Part shown: positions 21,980 to 34,004 of the stretch, piece by piece
Position numbering within the stretch: position 1 is the stretch's first letter
How the letters are laid out: every line of letters starts with the position of its first letter
Assembly: GCA_027563935.2 (NCBI GenBank)
Contig: CM050446.2
Coordinates: 126,372,499-126,436,498 of the forward strand
DNA length: 64,000 nucleotides
From: Costus lasius
Taxonomy: Eukaryota > Streptophyta > Magnoliopsida > Zingiberales > Costaceae
Reading direction: 5' to 3'
Program-made: the position numbers and the translations under genes
The notes under the pieces: model-generated
Seen by the model: only the letters and a program-made list of their open reading frames with translations
The model's database searches: none
What the model was told of the DNA's origin: nothing

Positions 21980-22555
21980 TCATCTCTCCGGCGATCCTCC
22001 CTCGGCCCTCTGGAGGGCATCGGCGATCGCACGCATAGCCCTCACCTGCATCTCCAGCGCCGCCACGTAGTCCGCGACCTCCTCCAGCAGGGTCGGCACC
22101 GGCAGCTTCCGGCACCCGGGTACAACCCGACCGAGCACGCGCATCAACTCCTTCAACTTCCTCCCCCTCCCGAGCGGAGTTGGCGCCGCCGGCCGCCCCG
22201 GCCGGCGGCGCCAACCGCTACACCCGGCTTTGACTAGAAGCTTTCCGCCGCGGCGGCCGAGGAGGACTGCGCGGCTCCAGCGCGATCGGGCGCCGGCGGT
22301 GAGGGCAAGGGCGGAGTTGGCCGCCTCCTTGACGGCGCGAGGGCTCGAGGCCTTCCCGCTGGCGGAGGCAGCGCGAAGGGCCACGAAGAGGCGGCGACGG
22401 TAGGCTCTCTCCAGGGCGGCGGCCCGCCACCGGTTCTCTGATGGCGAGGGTTTGCTGCCGGGATCTGGCTTCGCCGAATGGCCGGTGGTGGGGGAGGTCG
22501 CTGTGGCGGCAATCATTGTGGCAAAATGGTGGAAATCGAGTGGATTAAGCCTCAA
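21980..22555 (-). CDS. IBH1-like atypical helix-loop-helix transcription regulator
   Basis: An intronless 191-residue frame. Residues about 45-100 hold the conserved N-terminal block of the plant IBH1/AIF/bHLH147-150 group (ERAYRRRLFVALRAA, then RAVKEAANSALALTAGARSRWSRAVL). Residues about 130-180 hold an HLH without a DNA-binding basic region (RKLKELMRVLGRVVPGC, loop, LLEEVADYVAALEMQVRAM). Members of this group are nuclear, heterodimerise with activating bHLH proteins and restrain cell elongation in brassinosteroid and gibberellin responses. Between the two blocks is an unusual Gly/Arg/Pro-rich stretch coded by a perfect palindrome (22179-22215). Translation may start at Met1 or Met14; Met1 is kept because the frame is open from there. 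Confidence 0.85.
   Translation of the reverse strand: MRLNPLDFHHFATMIAATATSPTTGHSAKPDPGSKPSPSENRWRAAALERAYRRRLFVALRAASASGKASSPRAVKEAANSALALTAGARSRWSRAVLLGRRGGKLLVKAGCSGWRRRPGRPAAPTPLGRGRKLKELMRVLGRVVPGCRKLPVPTLLEEVADYVAALEMQVRAMRAIADALQRAEGGSPER
22179..22215. repeat. Perfect 17-bp-arm GC palindrome inside the HLH gene
   Basis: Two 17-bp arms (GTTGGCGCCGCCGGCCG and its exact complement) are separated by CCC. The hairpin falls in the coding segment just before the HLH and codes a Trp-Arg-Arg-Arg-Pro-Gly-Arg-Pro stretch. Confidence 0.9.
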
Positions 22556-22599
22556 GGGAAGGTTGTGTTCGGGGAATTGATTTGTTTAAATAAAGAAAT

Positions 22600-25500
22600 G
22601 CTATTTCTTTAATTCAAATTATTTTATTAGGAGAGATAATTAATCCCACATGGAAGGTGGATGTGTGCGTTCATGTTTAATTTATACATTTAGTGGGTCC
22701 CAAAAATATAGTATTGATCAATACTAAAAGGTCAAGTTTAGGTTCGATGTGGCTCCATTCTTGCTAATAGAACCTTTCCTAACTATTAGAAATTAATTTT
22801 GATGTGGGCATTGTGTAATTTGCATATTATCATCACCTTTTTTAATAAATTTTTTTGGAGGGGGATTTCTATAATTATTTAATAAAAAATATTTTTAATG
22901 TGATATCAACTCTTAATCATTTAAGATGTATGTCATACATCTACTAGCAGCTTAAGTGTATGACCATATTTCTTTTGATATGGTCACATGCAATGCATGT
23001 CCATCAATAATATTCTCTCATTAATTAGAGAGAAAGTATGTAACATCATCGTGACAATGACATAATAATAATAATAATATTATTATTATTAATTTACTCC
23101 TTTTAAAATCACAAATAATACTTTTCGTACTGAGACCTATACACCTAGGGGCTGCATAGGATTTTTATTCTCGAGCACAAGGCAGTGAGAGGGACAAGGG
23201 CTGGGCCTTGCCGGCTTGGGTCGCTGCACAGCTCAAATTAATCAAATTAATGGCGACCGGAATGTTGGCTGGCCTGCTTGCTCGCTCTCCCTCAATATTA
23301 AATTAAATCCCATGAAGTCCAAATGAATTGAATTGAATAGTGGATTGGAATTTTAATTTATTAAATTGGGATGTGGCATGCAATACATGTGAGATGTGAA
23401 ATTGTTTAATATAGGCAATAGTTTGTGCCGTGAATGTGCATGTGCATGCTTCTGTTCGCTTATGTCGGCAATCTTCAATTCAGACGCCCACCCAATCCCC
23501 CATTTAATGCTTGTCCTCATCCACTGTGTTTGCATATGAAAGAGCTTGTTTGATTTTTATCTTTTGTTTTGTTATTTTCTTTATAAAGAATAAAATATGA
23601 AAAAATAATATAAAAGAAATAAATAAAAAGTGCATTATACATAAAAGAAATTCTTTTTGAAATTATTTAGTCGATTAGTTTAATAATTGACTATTAAATT
23701 TGTGGCTTTTTCATTTGAAAAATATAGTACTTCTTTAATTAATTTTGTTTAATATTCTTTAATTAATTTTGTTTAATATTTATCGGGTCATGGAACGACC
23801 TTTTTTTTCTTTCTGTACTCTTTTTTCCCCTCCAAATAAATAAAGAAAAAGTGCTTTTTTTTTCATCTTTCCACCCAAGTAAACAAAATATTAAAGTTAG
23901 AGGAATTCAATCGTAGTAAGATTTTATTATCAACAACTAAATATTTGATAAATTGAATCTTCAAAATTTTATTATTAGCAACTAAGCATTTAATAAATTT
24001 GCTATATCGCTGCTCGTGGAAGCCACTGAAGATATCACATAACGGATTCAATCGTAGTTAGAGGGATTCTACTATATTTCAGATCATACATTTGTTCTGG
24101 AACGGTTTGCCTCATTTGGGTCATAGGATCGGAAGATCCTAAGACCCATAACGCATTTTTGATATCCTTGGTCCATAGAAATAGTGGGCATCGTATCACC
24201 TTGTTCCATGAAGATATCACATGCTGAAATATTTACACAACATTAAGGAAGGAGTTATGAGCATATTAAGAATATGGAAAGTACTAGTGAACATGGTAGT
24301 TACAAGTGGTACATTATTGTGCTCATGCAATTCATGTTCGTGGGATCCTGGTTAACAAAATCATTTGTTAAAAAAAATGAGAAAGAAAACATTTTGAAGA
24401 CCTAGAGTCGAGTTCATTTATTTCATTTTTGTAAGAATTGGGATCTCAAACATGTTTCTTTCTCCGCTTCGGCCAATCCTGACCAATGAATATATTCAAT
24501 TAATATCGGTTAGGTTTTGACATGATCAAGTACCCAAAGTTTCCATCTATATATTGCATTTAATATCTATATCAATCATGTTTGATTTATAATACAATTC
24601 CCAATCTACCAGCTCAATGTGAGCAATGATTTCAAACTCTGTTGTAGTGGTCCTCGATTGAACCAATCTTATGACCAATTTGCATATTAACTTGAAAATC
24701 AAATCTGATCAATGAATAAAAACAATGCTAATCTTAAAAAAGTATGGGCTGGTCCAAGACATGCTAATTTTAGAACTTATGTGCAGGCCCTTCTTTTGCA
24801 CTTTATAAATTCCATGAATACTATAATCAATTAGGGATCCATAGCCTACGTAAAACATGAAGAATTATCAAAGGGAAGAGGATTTAACTAGGACTTTGAA
24901 GATGACTCTCTTTTCCATCCTAAAGGGGCAAAACATCCTAATTAAAGGAAGGGGAGTTACTTTTAGGACAAGTAATCAGAAAACCATGTATTTTCATACT
25001 ATGATTAATGATAAAAATAGGAGTCTTTCCAAATACACTTATCCAATGTTTTTAATTTGGTCCATATCACATAGTATTGTTGTTACAAACTGATTTGAGA
25101 TATAACCAATACACTAACTTCTATGTCAATGCACTCAGTATACTAGCTACATGTATTTGTATATCCAATATGTACGATTGGAGACATGACCAACACATTA
25201 GTACGGACTCGGTATAAATCTTGTTCTGATCAACATATTTTTAACAACTAAAGCCTCATAATCTAATTGATATTGCGGATATGTCTCATTCTTTTGAAAG
25301 AATTTCGCCCATCAGCTTTTTTGACAGTTTTGAACCAGATATAATATTTTTTTTTTTAGGTAATGAGGTCTTAAATGAGCATCATTCTTCATATCAACCT
25401 GCCGTGACCTATCTTAAACAATATCCTAGAAATAACAAATTAAACCAAAATATGATCCTACCCCATGGATCTAAAATTTTATGTCATATATTTTTGTTGA

Positions 25501-25650
25501 AGGCAAAAGAAAAATAATAATTAATTAATTGATTATTTCGTAATTAATTATTAATTAATTATTCAGCCAACTTATTCCGGTCAAAATAAATTTTGACCCA
25601 AATAATGACAAATAAATGATGAATTAATTAATTATTAATTAACTGATTAA
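22600..25650. other. AT-rich intergenic DNA, no gene seen
   Basis: The first 100 bp are the promoter side of the HLH gene, with a TTTATTTAAACA element near 22590. A self-complementary (AAT)n/(ATT)n run lies at about 23061-23093. At 23736-23790 ATTCTTTAATTAATTTTGTTTAATATT is nearly duplicated. TTAATTAA-rich low-complexity sequence lies at 25515-25665. No protein or RNA gene is recognised. A segment at 24070-24230 looks less AT-rich and possibly once coding, but could not be assigned. Confidence 0.45.
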
Positions 25651-26192
25651 TTAATTAACTAATTTAAGCAAGCATGTTTTCGGTCAAAGTTGCAAACCTC
25701 GACCACAATGGATGAGCGTGAGAGTAAAAATAAATAAATAATGATAAGAGGTTGCAAGCAAAGAAAATGGTAAGCAAATTGAATAAAAAACATAAAAAAA
25801 TAGCCACGACATGTATGAGGGAGCAAAAGAGCAAATTCTATTTTGGGAAGCCGTGCGGCCCGTGCATGAAGGCGAGGGAACAATCCATCTATTCTGGGGA
25901 AGCAGACAGCGTGCACGCAAGGAGGGCAAAGAAAAATAATAAAATATTAGAAAACATGGGGATGCAACAACACGTCCGTCGACAAAAAAAAAGTAGATGT
26001 GCCTGTATAAAGGCTAACACAAAGGAAAATGGGGCTACACACACTATTGAGGGTATTGGCGCTATTCACATATTCGACCAAGGAAACTCTTTTGGCATTG
26101 ACGAGAGTTAAACGGAGGAGGAGTTTGACAGAGGCAAAGGAGGAGATCTCGGCAGGTATATTCTCTCACCTTTTCTTCTTCCTCTCATTCTA

Positions 26193-26505
26193 TTTCCATT
26201 AAGGACTACTGTAGAACAACCTAAGCCTGATCTCCATTAAGGACTACTGTAGAACAACCTAAGCCTGATCTCCATTAAGGACTACTGTAGAACAATCCAA
26301 GTCTGATTCCATTAAAGACTACTGTAGAAAAACCTAAGCCTGATCTCCATTAAGGACTATTGTAGAACAATCCAAGTCTGATCTCCATTAAAGACTACTG
26401 TAGAAAAACCTAAGCCTGATCTCCATTAAGGACTACTGTAGAAAAACCTAAACTTGATCTCCTAATCTCCATTAAGGACTACTGTAGAAAAACCCAAACC
26501 CAATT
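26193..26505. repeat. Minisatellite, 38-bp unit, eight copies
   Basis: Eight head-to-tail copies of a unit beginning CTCCATTAAGGACTACTGTA and continuing GAACAACCTAAGCCTGAT. Unit starts are near 26194, 26231, 26269, 26307, 26345, 26383, 26421 and 26467. Two unit variants alternate (GAACAATCCAAGTC and GAAAAACCTAAGCC), so pairs may have duplicated together. Confidence 0.85.
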
Positions 26506-28250
26506 TGGAGGAAGAAAAAAAAAGAAAAGAAAAAAAAGGAGAGAAAGAGGATGATGCTGTTTGATAAAAAAGAGAGTTCGGCAGGGAGTATGTGTAAAAA
26601 AAAAGAGGGATGGTAGATTGGCTGAAATAAAAAATTGTGAGGTTCGGCTGGAGTAAATAAGAGGATGCTGCTTGACAAAAAGGAGGAGGGCGATGTTTGA
26701 TTAAAAAAAAAAAAAGGAAGAAGAGAGGGAAGAAAGGCCGATTGAAAGATGGGCTTTAAATCCTGGCAGAATATATATACATATATAGCTGCTGGGGAAT
26801 ATAAAAAAAAAAAGAATATGGGTTAACGCATTAAAAAGAGAGAAAGGGCTGCTGTTGTTACGGAAGGCCACGGCTAAAAATTGAATAAAAAAAAAGGGAA
26901 AGGAGGAATAAAAACTGCTTGAAGATGGAAGAGCAAGTGCCAGATTTTGGTTTCAGCCGGAGTTGTATGCAAAGAAAAATCTGTTCTTTGACAAAGAGAG
27001 TCTCGGCTGAGAAATTGTTGCTATCAAAAGCTTCTGACAAAGAGGGTCTCGGCTGGGAAATTTCAGAAAGAAGAAATATAGCTGCTACTTGAAAGATTGG
27101 TTGGAAATAAAAAGAAAGAGAACTAAAGGCTGCTATTTGTGTCGGTTTCAGCAAGGATCCAGACTTTGTGATTAAATCTTATTCTTGCCGGAATCCTTAC
27201 TAAGGATTCAGTAAAATTGCAAGAAGGAAGATAGAGGCTGCTAAATCCTTGTTGAAGACAATACAAAAATAGTCCACATAAACAGCACGCACGAACAATT
27301 CAAGATTTGCAAAAGCCACGATTCAATTTACTGAAAATTTTTTACTGCAATGAAATTTCAAAAGGCGAACACAAAAAAAAAAAAAATCTGATTCCAAAAT
27401 AGAAGAGAGAAAAAAAAAAGAGAAAGGGGCTGCTGCCGAATAGTTACGGCAGGGAACAAAAAAAACCAGAGATGCTGACGTTTGAAAAAAAAAAAAAAAA
27501 GGAAGAGAGTGTCGTCTGTTAAAAGACAGTATCAATGAGTCATTACTTGGAGATTGGCTCTAAGTTTGCCCCTATCAGTGATTGATCGAAGCTTAACAAG
27601 GGTAAAAACTCTTACTAAGAATTCTATTCAAAAAAAAAAAAGAGAGAAAGAAAGGGGGGATTTTCTCCATTGGAGGGAGATCTATATGCTAAAACCAAGC
27701 AGCAGCAGTTTGCAGAGAAAATGAATAAGCAAGCAAGCAAAATCAGAATTCAGGTAGAACACATACCTGAATAAAAGGCTGCTGTAAATAAACAGGGAGT
27801 GCAGCCTACGGCGTAGTTTGATCTCGAACTTGTGTGTGCAGGGAAAATTCACGGTTAAAGAATCCAGAGGAATTTCAGAAACTCAGCAAAGGAAGATGAT
27901 CAGTAAAAAAAAAATCACCAAGAGAAGCAAAAGAAGAAGGCTGTGATGCGCTTTGCAAAACTGCAAAGAGATGCAACCAAAACAGCAGAAGCAAGATTCT
28001 GATGGCATACCTTTTATTTGAAAATTTCCGTAAGGGTTTAGCAAGATCCAGCCGACGAACCTGCGAACGCATACAAAAAAAAAGGTCTTTGGTTAATAAA
28101 TTCAGCAACCTAGGCAGAACTTTAGAAATTCAACAAAAAAAAGATGGTAGAGAAAACCAACAAGAGAAAGGGCATAGGCGTGAAGTAGGGCACACATTTT
28201 TTTCACTGACGGAGCTTGTATATAAAAGTTGAGTGCGTCGACGAAATCAA
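26506..28250. other. Purine-rich, A-tract-rich region, no gene
   Basis: For about 1.7 kb the plus strand is strongly purine-biased, with many A8-A16 tracts set in GAAAGAGAG contexts. Repeated GGCTGCTG motifs occur every 100-300 bp. Open frames on the minus strand are Phe/Leu/Ser-rich by-products of this bias. It may be the interior or LTR of an unrecognised retroelement. Confidence 0.45.
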
Positions 28251-29310
28251 ATTCTTGGGAGTATTTTCAGCATTAAATGTATAAATACTTACCGCTATAT
28301 TCGGAAGAATTGATGTCTGCGCGTCCGGACAAGTAGGAATTACCAGAATCCCTCTTCCATCTCAATTTAGGGCAAAATCACAATTCTGCAAAATTGCTAC
28401 CAAGCAGAATTCTGATGCGTCGCCAACAAATTCTTTATGGAATGAATTTCAGCCACCACCGGACCTTGCTGGGTTTGTCTCCTCTCCAGATCTGTTCATC
28501 GTCATAGGGATGAAGCTTGCTCATCGTCGCCAGAAACTCCCTTCTCTCGTTGATTTGGAGCAAAATCATATCCGCCACCGCCGAGCCTTGCTGGAATTTT
28601 CAGCAAATCCTCTGTTGGAGCAAGGTGTCGCTTCCAACTGTCGTCGGCGGAACCCGTTTCCTGCCGAGTCAACTCCGAATCTCGCCGCCAAGTAGTCGCC
28701 GCCTTTCGAGATGAGTTCAGCATTTTCCGGGTGCGAGCAGGGAGCCTGCGTTGGCCACCGGAAGTCATGTAGATAATCGGAGCTACCGACCGTCTTGCCG
28801 ACGGACGACGGACAGAGGAAAGCAGACTATGGAAGACGGAAGGTGGACGGCAGACGACGGAAGAATTGGGTTTCGCTCGCTTCCATCACAGGAACGAAGA
28901 ATTAAATTAATAAATCCAACGATCCATTTCATTGAGGAGATGATCTGACGGTCAGAACAAAAATAAAGTAAGAGGTTCAGATTCGATCTTTCAACCTCGA
29001 TCCAACAGTCCGGATTTAATCTGAGGATAGAAAGTTTAGATTTGATTATCAAAGATATGACGGTTAGATCATTCAATGACCCAGATTTGCTTATCCTGAT
29101 CAGACGCTTCAGATTTTCCGAACTTGATCCAACGGCTCGAAATGGATCAAACATTCAACGATCCATATCCTTTAATTTCATTTTAGCCTAATGATCAAGA
29201 TTTGTCTCAAAATCAACATGCGTTCGCCCAAATTCAGATCAATCGAACAGTTTTTCGAAGTAATTTGAATTTCAATACTTACAAATTTAGGTAAGATCTT
29301 TTCAAATTCA
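28251..29310. other. Retroelement-like DNA without recognisable domain
   Basis: A GC-richer segment with CGCCGCC and GACGGACGAC runs (28430-28900) is followed by sequence rich in GATCCAACGG, GATCAGAC and TTCAGATT motifs (28920-29200). That texture is common in plant LTRs. Overlapping open frames on both strands have no recognisable domain. Confidence 0.35.
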
Positions 29311-29349
29311 CTCTTGGATTTTTGACTAGAGACCTGATCACAGTAGGTT

Positions 29350-29910
29350 CACTAAATTTCGAACGTTTGGTTTCACGACTCGTTCATCCAAACTTTCAAT
29401 ATTTAGCCTATCGGCTCATTCAATCAAATCCTGAACGTTTGGTCTATCAACTCGTTCATCCAAATTTTGAATGTTTAGTCTATCGGCTCATTCAATTGAT
29501 TTCGAACGTTTGATCTCACGACCCGTTCATCTCAAATCCTGAATGTTTGGCCCAACGGCTCATTCACACAACTTTAAACGTCGGCTCATTCACCCAAACT
29601 TTGAACGCTTAGCCTATCGGCTCGTTCATCCAACTCTTGAACGTTTGGCCCATCGGCCCGTTCATCCAAATTTTGAATGTTTGGCCCATCGGCCCATTCA
29701 ATCAAATTTTAAACATTTGGTCATATGACCCGTTCATCCCAATTTTGAACGTTTAGCCCATCGGCTCGTTCATCCAAATTCTGAATGTTTGGCCCCGCGG
29801 CCCGTTCACTAAATTATGAATGTTTGACTCACTAGCCCATTCACCAAAACATTGAGCGTTTAGCCCAATGGCTCATTCACCCAACTCATCCAACTCATTC
29901 AAACATAGTC
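29350..29910. repeat. Minisatellite, about 36-bp unit, roughly 15 copies
   Basis: Diverged head-to-tail copies of a unit close to GAACGTTTGGCCCATCGGCT followed by CGTTCATCCAAATTTT. The unit is a multiple of three, so frames stay open across many units and read as a 12-residue repeat (29322-29513 and 29543-29728). Nothing else suggests a protein; the array is more likely part of a retroelement LTR. Confidence 0.8.
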
Positions 29911-31371
29911 ATGGACGATAAATTCTTGACGCGTGTTATCGATGACGTTGTTTGGGAGGTGCGTACGTCGATACTTCGTATCGGGGCGTAGTTCCTCAAC
30001 GTTGTTATAACACAACTCAAAATTTGTCTCCATGGCTTATGTCAAATGATGTACTCTTGTACCAAATTGTAAACCGTGGTGACACGAAATTATAAATAAT
30101 ATGCTTTCAACCATCTTGTCTTCACTTGGTTATATGTTATAGATCTCATAATCAAATGTGCCCTAATATATTTAGGGGTAATTAACAATGAATGTTTGCG
30201 TTCATTGGAAACTAAAACCTACTAAAATAAAAAGCTTTATAATTTATAAGGTGAATTTAAAACGATCACACTACTTTTTAATATTTTAATTTAAATTAAA
30301 TATAACCAAAAATGATCCCACAATTTTGACTTACAAATATTTCTTGCCATGCTAGCAATGATCACAATGTAGAAAATTAATCGAAACTATTTGGCCACCA
30401 TTAGTCCCAATTAGTTGATCAGCTCAATCAAATCCATACCAACAAAGAAAGAATTTTAAGAGGATATAGACCTATTCAAAACGAATCAATTTTGATTGTG
30501 TTTACTCACTTGACACCTAAGCTATTGAACAAACTAACTTCAGTGCTTAATTGGCTTGGCTATAAACCGATTACTCATCCAATCTGTAAATCAGGCTTAG
30601 TATCGCTGTCTAAAAATGGTAATGTTAGATATGACTAGGTTAAGATCTAGGTTGGACTCTCAACCGCACTGAACCCCACGAACACATCAATAAAGATAGA
30701 CAAAAACTCAGTCGGAGTGATGTTTAGCTTAATCACTACGCTGAAGCTCATGAACACCCAATCATGCCAACTTGATTATCTTTGTGCAATAAAATTTCCT
30801 GTATCTGAAACAAGAAGCTCCTACCGTACATAATTTAGTAGAATAGTGCAACGAAAATGAGAAATTCTTACCATAATAAAACATAGGAGAGTTCTTGTGC
30901 ACAAACCTTTACCCAGTGTCTTCAAGCCATCTAATATATGCTTCGATAAAAAAAAAAAAAACTCTGAACACTACCACTCAATCTACACAATTATCGTCCC
31001 CATCACCATCACTGACAGCCAAAGCTCAATCTAGTTTCCGTTTCTGATAACCTCCGCAGAGCGTTTCTCGCCGCATCGAGCTTCGCCATCACTTTTTGCG
31101 TAGAGTTTCCACTCCCAACAAAAATTTAATGCCTTGAAGTCCCTTTTTTTTACCTAGCCAAATAAATAATAAATGAACGCGGGTTCGACCCTAAAACTAT
31201 GTTATCAACGAGATCCTCACTTGTTATATTAACTGGCGCCTTTACCTTGAAGTCCGTGTTGCCAAACTCATCTCTTACATGTAATTACTTGTCTCCATTC
31301 CCCAATCAATATTTAGTTGATTACTGTTTTATAATTCTTACTGTTCCGCAAATTAGGTCTCAGTTTCCTAT
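29911..31371. other. Intergenic and probable LTR-end sequence, no gene seen
   Basis: 29911-30015 continues the minisatellite into CG-containing sequence that ends in GTTGTTATAACA and may be an LTR end. 30016-31371 is AT-rich with no recognised gene. A 13-A run lies near 30949-30962. Confidence 0.4.
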
Positions 31372-32627
31372 TGTCATGCCTCGATCGAATCAGTCCTAAA
31401 CTAGTGTCTTAAGGTTGTCCAGCAGAACACCAGAGCGTGAACGCCCTAGGGTTTCCGGGTAAAATTCTTCCCCAAAATAGAAACCCTAACTTCTCGATTA
31501 AATTTTATCCCTAAATTATAAGGTCGCTCAGAAACCCTAACCATAATTTAGGAAATCAAACCCTAAAATTAGAATTATAACTCTAATCAATGTTTTGGAT
31601 CGAAGTCAACGAAAAACCCGCCAGTCAACACCGCCGCGCCGCTCGCGTTCGAAATCCTGCCTAGCTGACGTCACGCTAGCCCATCAAAATTCGCCTCCTG
31701 CGAAATTTGTGGTCGTTTCCGATTTTGACCATAATCAAAATTGTCGTCGCTGTCATCTCGTTTCAAACGCCCGAAACATTCGAAAGTCACCGCTTCGAGT
31801 TGACTTTGCCTTCGACCTGCGGATGCCAACTGAGCTTCGTTCGCTCGCCGTTCGTCTTCATGCGTCATCGGCCGGACGGAGCATACCGACAAGGGAAGAA
31901 GACGCCACTTAGGTTTCAGACTCTCACCGCCGATCCTGCAGCCGCCTACTGCCAGAAATCACCACCATCGTGAGGAAGAACCGGGGAAGGAGATAAGGTA
32001 AAGAAGAAAGCTTTATTCCCTTAGAAAGCTTACAGCATCCCTCAAAGCCAACGACCCTCGTCGCCGATGCCCCTCTCCCTCCCTCACCGGCGATGCCGGT
32101 TACAATCACTCCTTATTCTCTCGCTCAAAGTTCCTCGCACGCCATCAATCGATCGCTCAGCCCCTGATGGCCTTCCTCTCTTCACTCGCTGGTGGAGCTC
32201 CCCTCAGCTTCGTTCCTATCAAGATAGTCCCCTGGAGATGGAGTCGATCCCCTTTTATCAAACAGCCGCCGCCTCTGCTATTCCTGGCATCGGCCCGCGT
32301 CTTCCGCTGGTGAAGACGATGCCGCCTCCATGCTCTGCTCGGACCGCGTCTCCCCCACGCCGCCATCCGCTTTGCTCGCCAAGGTCCGCGTCTTCTGGTG
32401 AGCTCGAACGCTTGCCCGCCACCGAACTTTGCGGAGATGAAGCCGCGTCCGAGTCTCGCGACAAGCTCGCGTCCGCACGGCTGTGTGCCAAGTTCTGGTC
32501 AACATAGCATGTTGACCGGGCGATTTCCCTCCACGGGCGGGTTTTGTTTCTACCGTCACGGCTTGGGCTTGGGCCACCTTTCAGCCTAGTGGGCTTTGGG
32601 CTGAACCGGCCTGAACTAGGCCTGACA
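31372..32627 (-). repeat. 3' LTR of the gag-only element
   Basis: About 90% similar by eye to 34005-35251, with small indels (for example the segment near 31730-31750). GC-rich frames on both strands here are not genes. Confidence 0.85.
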
Positions 32628-34000
32628 ATTCTCCCCCGCCCAATTTGGACATCGCCCTTGATGTTCGTCACGGGCAGATCTCTGGCCACCATCGTTCCGA
32701 TTCTCAGAGCCCCGATCCTCACCTCCTCGGTGTTGATCTCAGCTTCCTTAGCTGGCTCCTGTGTCACCATAGCCATTATTTTCTGTCTTGTGGGGCACTC
32801 CCTCAGCCAGTGAGGACCGCCACACAAGAAGCAACCCTGTGGCTTGTGCTCTGCATTCGTCCTTCCCGTAGGATGATTTGGCTCTCGTCGTCCCAGTGAA
32901 CCTCTGTCCTGCCGGAATAAGGGTCTACCCTTTTTGGAACTCTAGCCTTCGGTGGGGTCCGTGGGGAGCCTCGCTTCGGTGGTGACCACTGTTTCTTTGG
33001 CGGTGTTGATCTGAAATTTCTGTTATCCTCCAGAGATTCGGCCACTGCTGCAGCCGCCCTCCAATCAACTGGTGAGTGCCATCAGACCTCCGTCTCTGCC
33101 CATGGTTGAAGGTTCCGGAGGAAGAGATACCTCATGTCATCCTCCTCCATGCGTGGAAGCTCCAACATCAACGCGAAGAATGCCCTGACGTACTCCTAGA
33201 TCGACCATGTGTGCCTCAGTCGATCTATCTTTCCACGAGCTTGGTCTGCCGAGTTTCTGGGAAGAAACTGCCACCACAGTTCCTCATGGAAGGTCTCCCA
33301 AGGCCAGTTAGTAGCCCCTGATGTAGAGCTGACTTTGGTTCGCCACCAAAGTTTCGCGTCGCCTGTGCGGTATGCGATGCACACCTGCACTCTGTCTTCT
33401 TCTGGAACATGACTAGCAGAGAACAGCTGCTCCATGTCCCAGATGAAGTTTTCCACCTCTCTGGATGATCGAGCCCCCCCCCCCCCCCCCCCGGGAATGT
33501 CGCTGGCTCAAGTACTCATACCTTCGGCTTAGGAGTCACCTGCTCTGCCGGTGCTGCCGTCGATTGCGATACTTGTGTTAGAGCCAAATGCAATACCGTG
33601 ATCTCTGCATGCATCTCCTCCTTCATGCGAGCCATCTGCTCTGGCAAATCGATCATACCCTCCAGAGTCTGTTGTAGACATTCGATCTGCAACTTCTGAG
33701 TCTGGATCTGCAATCTTTGGGCCTCCACTGTACTCTGAAGACTCTCGATCTAGGGAATCATCCCGTCGTCCCTAGCACTAGCCAAACCGAGCACCTGCTC
33801 GATCTATGCGATATGATCACCGTGGTTCACCATTTCTTCAGGTTCAGCCGTCTCTTTGGCTTTACCTTTTCCCTGCTTGGGCCAGACGTCCTCTGACGCT
33901 CCTCTGGTTGTGTGGGTGATCTTCTGGAATTTCAAACCCTTCTTCTCCTTCGCAGGTGACGGTGTCGTGTTCGCCGTCACACATTAGCCTCCTCTGATAC
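32628..34000 (-). pseudogene. Gag of the gag-only gypsy element, broken
   Basis: On the minus strand, in order: a coiled-coil-like Gln/Glu-rich segment (33728-33516), the Ty3 retrotransposon gag core (33456-33196: FIWDMEQLF, then AKLWWRT, then TFHEELWWQFLP), a Pro/Lys-rich linker (33045-32803), and a zinc knuckle C-x2-C-x4-H-x4-C (CFLCGGPHWLREC near 32830). Several stops and a 19-base G run (33474-33492) separate the pieces. Gag packages element RNA into particles. No protease, reverse transcriptase or integrase follows; the frame runs into the LTR. Confidence 0.8.
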
Positions 34001-34004
34001 CAAT

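Noticed and set aside
23061..23093. Attachment or replication-type palindrome
   Set aside because: It is a simple (AAT)n run meeting its complement, best explained as a microsatellite.
24035..24230. Possible organelle DNA insertion
   Set aside because: The segment is less AT-rich and looks once coding, but I could not match it confidently to any plastid or mitochondrial gene from memory.
26193..26505. CRISPR-like array
   Set aside because: The units are contiguous tandem copies without unique spacers, in a plant nuclear context.
29322..29728. Repeat protein gene
   Set aside because: The frames follow from a 36-bp minisatellite period; there is no start context, no flanking domain and units have frame-breaking changes.
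31595..33045. Many overlapping frames on both strands across the gag-only element LTR
   Set aside because: They fall in LTR sequence and recur in the second LTR copy with shifted frames. Only the minus-strand gag pieces show a family signature.
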